Shown one piece after another: positions 46,846 through 57,132 of a stretch of DNA of 64,000 nucleotides. The DNA lies in NCBI GenBank assembly GCA_965153455.1, contig OZ234493.1:28076213-28140212 (forward strand). Reading direction: 5' to 3'. The notes below the pieces were generated by a model. It was not told the DNA's origin. It saw only the letters and a program-made list of their open reading frames with translations, and did not search any database. Position 1 is the stretch's first letter; every line of letters begins with the position of its first letter. The translations under genes and the position numbers were made by a program. The stretch is from Sphagnum compactum. Taxonomy: Eukaryota; Bryophyta; Sphagnopsida; Sphagnales.

Positions 46846-48981
46846 AGATTTTTTTTATTGTTCCTGCACAAGGATTAATGGTTAAAATTTTATTTTTCTT
46901 ACATTGTTTTCAAAGGTAAAAACCTAATTTAGTGGTTAGAATCCCCCTTATAGCCTAAAGGTCATGGGTTCGAACCTTTTCTTAAATTATTTTTTTCATT
47001 CACGAACGAAATGGATGAAAATAAATTGTCTTTTGACAATTTTCTTAAGTTAGTTGCCCAAGAACATTTTTTTCAAAAAGAACCATGTTTATGAAGGAGC
47101 AAGGGTTTAAACTGACCCAGGAACAATTATGTTCCCGAGGAAAAAATCAATTTAAATTGCTCCTTGGGGAACAATTATGTACTTGAAGGAGCAAGGCTTA
47201 AGTTGCCCTAAGGAATGACCATGTTTTGAGGGAAAATAAAATATTTTTCCCTTGGGACATGATTGTTCCCCTAGGAAAAAAAGGCTTATGTTATTCCTCG
47301 AAACAATTCAAACTCCTTCTCCTTGCGGATCATTGTTCCCCAAAAAAAAGGTTTAAGTTGCTTCCTAAGGTAACTTAAGCTCCTCCTCGGGGACATGATT
47401 TTTCTCCAAAGAAAAAAAGGATGTTCCCTATGGCAACTTAAATTTTTTTCCCTAGGGACATGATTTTTCCCCATGGAAAAAAAAAGTTTAAGTTGTTCCC
47501 CATGGCAACTTAAACTCCTTCTCCCCGGGGACATGATTGTTCCCCGGGGAAGAGTGCAACTTCCTTGGGGAACAATGAATTTTCCTTAAGGAAAAGCCCA
47601 AATTCCTCAAAGAAACACATGTTCTGAATCTTTTTGCAATTATAATCATCTAATGTCCGTTTTTATGTAGGCAACCTATCATTGGAAAGATTTCAAAGAT
47701 AGCTACAACTTTGTAAATGAAATCATTTTAATCAGAACTCATATGCAAAAGTTATGATCACACAAATTTTCGGACAGATTTATTCCTTGGAGAACATGGT
47801 TGCTCACTAAGGAAACATAGTTTAAATTGATCCCCTAGGCACATGGTTGGCCTTGGGGAGAAATGGGCTTAAGTTGCCCTAGGAAGCAACCACATCCCCA
47901 AGGAAAAAAGGTCCTAAGTTGCCCTAGGGAGCAACCATGTTCCCCCGAGGAGCAAATGTGTCTAAAACTTTGTGTGATCACAACTTTTGCATATAAGTTC
48001 TGATTGAAGTGCTTCCAACTACAAAGTTATAACTCTTTTTGAGACCTTTCCAATGGTAGGTCGCAAAAAATGAACATCAAATGACTATGATTGTAAAATG
48101 ATTCGAAACATATGTTTCCCCAAGGTACCTGAACGTTTCCCCAGGGAAAGTACATTGTTCCCCCCAGAAATTGTCTTTTTCCCCAGGGAACAATCATGTC
48201 CCTGGGGAGAAAGAATTTAAGTTGCCCCAAATAGCAACTTAAACCTTTTTTTCCATAGGGAAATTTCATGTGCCTAAAAAGAAGGAGTTTAAGTTGCCTC
48301 GAGGAGCAACCATGTGCTTGGGGGGAGCAACCATGCGCTTGGGGGGAGTAAGGGCTTAAATTGCTTGGGGGAGTAATCATGTTCCCTGAGGAACAAATGT
48401 GTTTCAAATTTTGTTTGATTGTAACTTTTTCATATGAATTTTAATTGAAATGTTTCCAACTACAAAGTTGTAACTCTCATCGAGGCCTTTTCCATGATAG
48501 GTTGCATGACTATATAAAAACAAACATGAAATGGTTGTGATTGCAAAAATATTTGAAACATATGTTTTTCCAAGGAACTTTGGCCTTTCCCTTGGGAAAA
48601 CATATTGTTCCTGGGGAAGGTGCCTTTCTTAAGGAATTTAGGTCCTTCCCAAAGGAAAATTCATTATTCCTTGAGGAAGTTTCCTTTTTCACTAGGGAAC
48701 ACTTTTTACTCCATGGGGAACTTGTTTGGGACTGGCATTTAAACTTATTTTCCCTGGGAAAATTACTTCCTATTGGCAAAAAAATTTTAATTTAAATATT
48801 TATGGATTTTTTCATCCATTTCATTTGTTGGGAAAAAAAATTGGGAAAAGGATTAAACCTTAGATTTTTGAGTTGAAAGGAAGATTCCAACCACTGCATC
48901 ACATGTTTTTTCTTTGAAACTATTGGGTAAAAAAAATACTTACAACATTAATCATTATGCGGGTACAATAAAAAAAAATCT
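46846..48981. mobile_element. Foldback-like element with tRNA-like inverted ends and palindromic core
   Basis: The left end (from AGATTTTTTTTATTGT at 46846) aligns with the reverse complement of the right end (to 48981) over roughly 190 bp. Shared words are GATTAATG, TTTCAAAG, AGTGGTTRGAATC and GAAATGGATGAAA. Inside, a ~150-bp module is inverted at 47637-47780 relative to copies at 47956-48120 and 48395-48565. The remaining core (47040-47640 and 47780-48780) is built of short palindromes such as AGTTTAAGTTG facing CAACTTAAACT around TTCCCCATGG. No transposase is encoded. The exact ends and target duplication are unresolved. Identity as one mobile unit is inference. Confidence 0.6.
46930..46976 (+). 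promoter_or_regulatory. tRNA-like A and B boxes in left inverted end
   Basis: TAGTGGTTAGA (46930-46940) resembles a Pol III A box. GGTTCGAACC (46967-46976) is a near-consensus B box at tRNA-like spacing, reading inward. The counterpart on the minus strand near 48900-48850 (CAGTGGTTGGAATC, then GGTTTAATCC) is decayed but in the matching position, also reading inward. Confidence 0.55.
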
Positions 48982-51587
48982 AGATTTTTTTCATGTTGGA
49001 CATTGTATGCAAATGTGTCGAACCCAATGCCACATTTAACTCATTGTTATTATCTTGCGGTTGCCCTCCCATGACTCCCATGAAGGAATCAAGTGTCTCC
49101 CTTATTTGAAGGACACTCCTAGGTGTGACACCTTTGGCATCAAGCCCTTGCCACTTTACACGTTCAAACACTTTTTGGGCCCCAAGCTGGTGAAACAACT
49201 TCATTAGTTGCCCCATGTGGATCCAACGCAACTCGATGTGCCCCCATCAATTAGTCCCATGGTGGGTCCCAAGGGGTAGTGGGTATCACCCAAAGGGCCA
49301 TGTCACCCACCGCCACTTGAAGAGGTCAATGTCCTCATTGACTTTGTCCTTTCCCAAGGTCCTCATGGCCCTAACCATAAGCATTATAAAAGGTAGTTAA
49401 TTCTTTCATCTTGGTTATTCCATTTGTGTTGGTTTTTTTATTTTTCATTGACACTTAAGAAATCAAGTGCAATTTGTATACCCTTCTTTGCATCATACTT
49501 GTGATGACTTTTTACACCCCCTTTGTGGCAATTACCAAAACAACTAATTCCTTCCACACATTTCTCACACACTCATTCCTTCTCAAAGTTCCATGGGGCA
49601 ACCCTAATCACCATGGTGGGCTTGCTTCCATTTCAAAATTCCATGGGGCAACACCGACCACCATGGTGAGCTTGCTTTTGGTAATGGATGCAAATGCATT
49701 AGGAATAGTCTTTTATGAATAGGCGAATGAGAATAAGATAAAATATTTCAAGACTATTTTATTTGTGTTAAAAAAATATTGTTTGACAAAAATTTTCAAC
49801 ATGTCATATTTTTTTATTCCACCATGTCAACCACATGGCAATGTTCATGTAACAATCCACTAATATTATTGTTGTTGAGGGGGGGGGGGTGCACATAAAT
49901 GAAAAAACCCAACATACAACAAAATGTTATGAAAGATTTTGTCACAATAGCAGTCGAATGGAAAGATTTCCATAAATACAAAAACATTGTCAACAAAACA
50001 ATTTTGAAATCTCAAAGTTGTTCTATCAACATTTTTTTGACTATTGTCGCACAAATTAATGTTAAGCAAGTTTATAGTAAGGATGGGTGATGTAAACCTT
50101 CAAGTGTTTATAATGTGATTATCATTCCAAATCAAGTTCATTTTCTATTAGTTTTTTTGATAAAACCACAATATATGTTTTTTCCTATCAAGTCAATTAG
50201 TCATTTTTGTTAATTATAGTGTATTTTCATTGCATGTTGTTGATTTAATGTGCTCATGTTGAACTCTAACAGACTTAGAATCATATTTACTTGTGGATTA
50301 GAAATATTTGACAAAAATAAAGTCAAAGTCCAAGGTACAAGTGGGAGTTTGGGTAGAAAGGACATAGTAATTCCACCCTTAAACGAGTTTTGTGAGTGCA
50401 TATCTTCATGTAAAAGGGTGTGCAAGAGTTCTTCACATCCCCCTGCCATTTTTTTGGTTTGTTTTCCAACTAAAAAATGATTATTTCCATTCTCATATTT
50501 GTCGAAACTTTCCACCCTTGATTTGGCATCCTTCCACCATGAGTGATACCAATAGGTGGCATTTACCTCCTAGCCTTCCATAGGTTTTCCGTCTTGATTT
50601 TAAGAATGGAAGCACCCATGGCTGTCATTCAAGATGGAAACACCTCCTTTGTTGTCCTCCCCAGGTAGCATGCATTTAATGCATCCAATTCTTCTTCCAA
50701 GATTTGTTCCATTTTTTTTTATATCTTTTGTTACCACATGATTCATGACTAAAAGCACTTTAGGTTCTTCGCGAAAGTCGGACATAATTATTTTTTTATT
50801 GGCCATCTAATAGTAGCTACCTTCCCTGTTATTGAACCCCTGTAATAAGATTAAGGAATGTAGAATTAATGTTTTATCTTATGGTTTTTAGTTGGGTATT
50901 AAGTCCTAGGTCCTTTTCCTACCTTTCTTAGGCAATAATACCTTCCATTTCTTATTCCAATTCCAATTTCCTTTAGATACCCTCCTTTTAAACACCCTCT
51001 TAGTTTTATTGTACACACTGTCCACTTTGTAAGGTTGTGCTACTCTATCTGCCAATAGTGATTTCTCCTTGTCTACCATCAAGATTCAATTTTTGAAAAG
51101 CATTATCATTAATCCTTGCACTAGTTTCATCCTTCAAAAAAATTCCAAATATGATCCATGGGGTGGTCACCAAATGTTAAGGGGTAATTGCGGCCCCCAA
51201 TCATTATTGTCTTCCAAAAGGTAAGACCGGGGGATAAGGTCAATGCCTTATTACTCAACATATCCAAACTACCCTATGCTACCTTACTTTATTACAACTA
51301 CGCACATAGTAAGTAAGGAGTCATACAAATAGCAAAGGAGGAAGGTAAGGGTTTGTTGTCCATACATATTTATTGTCTTATAAATAGCCAAATCCCAAGG
51401 AGGTAGGAGAGGAAGGTAGAGGATAGTATGGAAAAACAATAATACCCAAGAGTGGCTACTCTTTTATGATCTATCGTACTTTCTACGCTTTTGGATATTG
51501 CCATGCTAGGGTCTACAGAGTTGTTACAACTATTATCCCCTTTCCATGACGCTTGAAATCTTCTAATGGCTATGCTTGTTGCTTGTA
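48982..51587. other. Intergenic, no recognised gene
   Basis: Apart from a small tandem duplication at 49584-49683 this holds only short ORFs without motifs. Composition drifts from mixed to AT-rich toward the right. Confidence 0.45.
49584..49683. repeat. 50-bp tandem duplication
   Basis: TTCCATGGGGCAAC, then CACCATGGTG, then GCTTGCTT occurs twice at a 50-bp step (49584-49633 and 49634-49683), with a few changes. Confidence 0.8.
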
Positions 51588-53306
51588 CACTAGAAGAAAT
51601 GTTGTAATATGTAACCATTCAATTTGCAACGACATGCGACTATATGCAACTACTTATCATTTGCAACTTTGTTTTATCAATTAGTCATCGTCTTTTAAAA
51701 TTTATGACTATTTTTATGACTATGGTGCGACTATTAAATTACACACCCTTCCATAATGATTAACTTCTTGGATTTTTCATCCAACAATAGGTTCTTATGT
51801 TCATTTGGTTGCAAAATTAGTTGCAATTTGGTTACTTATTATGATGTGTTTATACATTTAATGTACACTAGGGTTTTGGGGACTACATCAAGAATATGTT
51901 ATATAAATTTTATTCAAAGTATATTAAACATATATTTGACCATATTATGGGCATATTGGATTGAAAAAAAATTATTTTGATTTTGTATGGTTCATTAAAA
52001 ATTATACCATATTTATTAATGTATGATTAAATTATAGTATTACGGTCATATTATTATGATATAATAATTGTATCAAATGATCATTAATTATTGGTAAATT
52101 ATTATTTAAAATAATTCATTAATTATTATAAATTATGAGCTTTTTTTATTCAAGCATTTATTATATTTTAGCTAAAACCAACTAATTAAGTAATCAATTA
52201 GTTTTATTAGTTATTTTTTATAATAATAATATTAATTAATTAATTAAAATTAATTAATTTCTATCAAGAAGTCAATAAGTTTATAAATAAATAATCTATA
52301 TTTAGTATTTATCAATCAATGATTTGTCAATAATATATATGATATTAATTAATATGAATTAACTGATTATTCTAAATAAAATTTCAGATAAAGATTATCT
52401 GATTACTCCTTATTTAATTAATTCTGAAATATATGATTAAATCTGAAATATTTCAATAATCTTATAGGTAGTTAATTAATCAAGAGGTATGGTTTATAGT
52501 TAATGACTACTAATTAGTAAATATTTATTCAGCCAATGAATAATAAATAATAAATTATTCACAAATTAAAATTTTTAGTTACTATTAATGATTAGTTTAA
52601 AAACGATTAAATTTTTACTTAATAAATAAATAATACTCATAATTATATGTCATTTTTGTCTAATAATTTCTTTTGAAGTTATTTAATATTTCACCAATAT
52701 AAATTAGTAATTATTTATTGTTTATGGATATTTATTAAACTATGTGATAGTTAATAATCAGGAATTACCAATTTATATATATATATAATATCAATTGACA
52801 CCTAATTAATTTTTATTTAATTAGTTAATGACTAGCAATTTAAAATTGTTTATTTTCAAAGGTAATTTTTTTATTTAAGTAATTGAAAATTTATTCTATA
52901 AGTAATTACCAAATAATTGGATATATTAAAAACTTGAATGATTAATTTGTTACTTGATCAATCAATTAGATATTTAATAATTTTATGGAAATAATTTATT
53001 ATCAATTTTGATTTATTACTATGAACCAATTGATTATTGGAAACCATGAAAGAATAATGATAAATGTTACTTTTAAAATTCTGAAAATAATTAAACAATA
53101 ATATGTAGTAAGTAGTTTTATAAGTGGGTGGGTGGGTAGGTAATTAGTTATTAGTTAATTATTTATTTATTTCTACTTATTTTGTTGTATAATTTACAAA
53201 ATTAAAAACAAGCACAAAACTTTTGGGAGAATCATTTTTAGTTGTAATTGAATTTGTGACTAAGGTGCAACTAAAAGGTTTAACCCATATGTTTTGTCTT
53301 CTAATG
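51588..53306. mobile_element. Possible CACTA-type non-autonomous element around very AT-rich DNA
   Basis: CACTAGAAGAAATG at 51588 resembles a CACTA terminus, and TTCTAATG at 53299-53306 resembles the inverse end with one change. Subterminal words of the TGACTAtGGTGCgACTA type occur near both ends (about 51715 and 53255), but in direct orientation. The interior (51980-53200) is almost entirely A and T, with ATTAATTAATTAA runs. No target duplication is evident, so this is tentative. Confidence 0.3.
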
Positions 53307-55489
53307 TCATTTTACAAAGTAAATAAAGAAGGTGCCTTTTTTTTGGATTCACATTAAAAATCATATGCCATTTGGGATGAGCTCAGAGGAATTTTAACCC
53401 TAAAGGCAAAATATAAAATAAAGTACAAATATTTACATGGGTATTTTTTAACTCGTCTATTTTTTTACCTTCCTACCTATTTACCTACCTTCCTACTTAA
53501 GTAGCTAGGTGGATAAGTAAGTAAATAAGTAGGTATGTATTTTAAGTAGGTAGGTTTTTTTTAATGTACAAACCTGCCTACCCACCTATGTAAGTAATTA
53601 TTTATTTTATTTTATTTTTCCAAATTCAATCATATGCCACATGACAACTTTTGATTGTGCCATGTGTCATAATATAAATACATCTAAATCAAATAATCAT
53701 AATGGATGGTTGATATCAACATTTTCATAAAAATTTATTCCAAATGCCACATGTCAAATTTTCTTTTGTCCAAGGGTCATCATGTAAATAGTTGAAATGT
53801 TGATTTTTCTTCATTATATATTATATAAAATCATGTATTAAAAGTTTCCAAGTTTTGCCACATGGCAAATATGATTAGAAAATTCTATGGCCATCCATTA
53901 TGGATGGCCTAGATTAATATTTGAATAATTTGAAAAAATCCCAAACAATTATTATGTTGACAAATGGCAATTAGTGGTTATTTACTACTAACTTAATTCA
54001 TAACTTCGAGAACCTCAAAATACATCATCAAACCAACAATTACCACTAGCAATCAAATGTTCATAATGCTCCCACTTGACAATATAAATGAACATTTTGT
54101 AGCATGACCATTAATCAACAACATATGGAAACTTCTTACTATTTTGGACCCAAGTAACTCATGAACCCACATAAGTTCCCAAACATTCACATTAACTTGC
54201 AATATTTTGCATGGAGGGTTCACATTGTCTTGAAAACTCATTTTAAAAATGGAAAAAAAACATAATCACAACCAGTTCTTGCAAAATAAACGTTACTAGA
54301 CCCTACTCCACAATTGATATCATGCAAAAAGAATGTTTTTTATAGAACAAACATCTTATACATTCTTCTTTCAACATGAGAAAACACAAAAACACCACTT
54401 CTTAGCTACCTTAACTCGAAAAACACCAATGTATCCACTAAAGTCTTTATTGAATTTCTCTAACAAGTCCCTGTAACCACTAACTTTCCATTCAAATGGA
54501 CCAAATGTTGTAGTTGCAACAACAACAACATTTACACACCATGGAGAAAAATACGAACCCCATGATGTTGCCTTGTATTTGCGTTGCAACTTCAACAACC
54601 AGCCCCCACCTTCCTTAGACACATTTCGTGTGATAACGTTTGACCACCTTACATGTTCAAAAAGAAAAACAACAACATTAGTACTTGCAGTACCACAAAT
54701 GCACTAGTAGTTGCCTACCATGCTCCAAACAAACATCGTCTACACGATATCACATAGACCTACCTTGCACACTCAGGAAAAAAACAACAATAACAATAGC
54801 TACTTTACCACAAATGCACGACTAACTGCGTACCACGCTCCCAACAACAAAATCATAGCTGTTCTACCAGAAATGCACGACTACCTTTGTACCACATTCC
54901 ATACAACAACAAAACCTACCTTCCTCAAATACACTTTGCGCGAAATCACACACAAAACATGCCTTCCTCAGACGCCCTCCACGCAAAATCACAAACAACC
55001 AACTAGCCGCTACCTCGCTCAAACAGTCTACAAATGACCTATCCCTAATTTCGCCATCACCTCCCTAAACCCTAAATAAACCACTTTCCATCCGCCCATC
55101 TTTTTAAACCACTTTCTATCCGTCCCTTGTGTGAACACATGAACACTAAACCTACTTTAAACCTCCGTGTGTAAACACTAACAAATTGGTTTCTCTACTT
55201 CCACCAGTTTGAAAGCGTCATTCTTATGCACAATTTCTAAAAGCAAAAACCAATGCGAGGGACCCTGTGGGGGCAGGGCCCCATAAAATCGAAACACAAC
55301 AATAAATCCTCGTAAGCAAGGGCGCACTCCTACCGCATGTCCTCACAAAAGAACCAATAAAACACTCAGCGAGGGGCATTCCATTACACCCACGTGCTGG
55401 GTTCCCACGTATTTCTCTGCTCTCCTGCCAGCACGACGAGACTTACAGAGAAAAGAGCCGCACTGTCATTTATGCCCTGTAAACCCATA
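53307..55489. other. Intergenic with short degenerate repeats
   Basis: TAGGTAGGT-type microsatellite at 53455-53590, three diverged ATGCCACATG-type repeats at 53620-53880, and a degenerate tandem region at 54685-55020 (ACCACAAATGCAC followed by TACCA). A minus-strand 83-codon ORF at 54622-54371 is unrecognised. Confidence 0.45.
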
Positions 55490-55577
55490 GCAGCAGGGCA
55501 TTACGCCTGCAAACAGAGGGTGCCAGGCAGGCCATTACACCAGCAGATGTTGGTTCGCAGGTGTAATGCCTTGCTGC
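55490..55577. repeat. 88-bp hairpin with 25-bp arms, upstream of BADC
   Basis: Arms 55490-55514 (GCAGCAGGGCATTACGCCTG...) and 55553-55577 are reverse complements at 22 of 25 positions. Two of the three differences would be G-U pairs in RNA. A third copy of the core (GGCCATTACACC) lies in the loop, and another TTACACC is at 55384. It could be a MITE or a small-RNA precursor. Confidence 0.7.
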
Positions 55578-55966
55578 CAAGGCTTTACCCTGTATGTATA
55601 CCTTCAACCACCACTGTATAAGAAATGCCTCAAATAACATGCAAATCCAGCTACAATTTATTCTTATTATTTATGTTCAGCACAGACAACTTTGGAATCA
55701 GTTGTTAAAATACAAAAGACCAAAAACCTATTGCAAATACCCTAAATTTAAGAAAAAAAGAAATAAAATAAAAATTTCAATCTATCCCCCATTTGATTGA
55801 GTCGTTAATCTACTAGATAAGAGAAACTTGGTCAACAGTTTAAAAAAAGAGTAATCAATAAACCACACAATGGATAATTTACACACACGTGACACACATA
55901 GATAGGTATATCGTACGTATTTACATGTTTACATATTTAGACATAAATAGCAGGAAATATACGATG

Positions 55967-55983
55967 TATATATATATATATAT
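55967..55983 (+). promoter_or_regulatory. TATA-rich core promoter of the BADC gene
   Basis: A TATATATATATATATA run is followed directly by TCTCTCTCAAGTTCTCCCTCG, a typical plant TATA plus CT-rich start region. The probable leader begins near 56010. Confidence 0.5.
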
Positions 55984-57132
55984 CTCTCTCAAGTTCTCCC
56001 TCGCTGCTCTTGTGTGCTGCAGCGGTTTGTTGTGATCTTCGAGGGGGAGGGAGTAGCAGCGATGGTCCTCGCCCTGTCTGGATCGCGTTGCTACGGTTGG
56101 CTTCTAAGACCTGAGCTTCTTCTATCGCACCCACATTCTTTCCTGCATAATCGATTCTTGTCTCTTACCCTCCCCTCCTTTTTACGTTATCGCATTTCTT
56201 CGTTCGTAGGGTTTTGGGGGTTATCGTATGCGTCATTTTTCCTCTGTTTCCGAATTGGTGGTATGTTTTTGGATGTAAGTGTAAGCGCCGCTGATGATTG
56301 TAAGAAATTTTTGGTGGTGATATTTTAGAGCGAAGAGCTTGGGAGTTTGTATTACATTTTTCCGGAATCACAGTTTGAAGTCGGGGTGAATTGTCTTAGG
56401 AGGGTGTGTGTTTGCGTGCTGTATGGAACTAACATCTCGTAGCGCTTTTTCTTCATACTTAAAAGATGCATACGTTGGTGAGGTGGAGGGTGTTTGCGGT
56501 GGGGATGCCACATGTTGTCACCTTTTGGTCTAGTATCAGAATCCTGCAATACCTATTCCGTTGATATTGGCACAAAATCTCGCCTGGAACTGATGAAGAT
56601 TGATGCAAAGATTCGTACACGACTATGGGGGGCGTCTGGCTCTAGTTTCAGCGTCTGTTGCTAATTGTGCATCGTGAATCCGGGAAATTCTCACAGGCGT
56701 GCAATCACAGCAGTATTGTGCATTTGGATGCTCCCTGTTGTTTCAGAGGGATTGTTTAATTGTCTGGGTAGTTTCTGTCTTCTGGTCACCAATGGTCCTT
56801 GAATAAGAAGTCTTTGTAATTGTGAGTGCTGTGCTTGGAAATAAGTCCAGATCCAGAAGACAACTGATGTAACAAGAATCACTCCACTTTGCGAGCGCTG
56901 CAGTAGCATTCCGTTACGAAATCAAAGTGCATTTGCCAACCGTTGTATCATTCCTGTGCAGGTTCAAGTAACGCATATGAGAAACACTTATCAGAGCTTT
57001 CCAGCGAGTTCAGCACCATGTTTGAATAAAATTTTGAGGGTTTGAACAAGGCTTGGGAAAAGTGCAAACTGCTCATGTCTACACTATTTAATTCAGGACT
57101 GCTTGTTCATCATGTTGCTGATTGTTGCGGCT

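Noticed and set aside
46930-46976. A functional tRNA gene
   Set aside because: The A and B boxes are good, but the acceptor stem does not pair and no Pol III T-run terminator follows in the right place; it is tRNA-derived at most.
54711-55037. 108-codon plus-strand ORF rich in Thr/Asn
   Set aside because: It is the translation of a degenerate tandem repeat.
56059-56325. ORF starting ATG 56059 as a separate small membrane protein
   Set aside because: It lies in the probable leader of the BADC transcript, is leucine-rich without a clear domain, and is better explained as 5' UTR or an alternative first exon.
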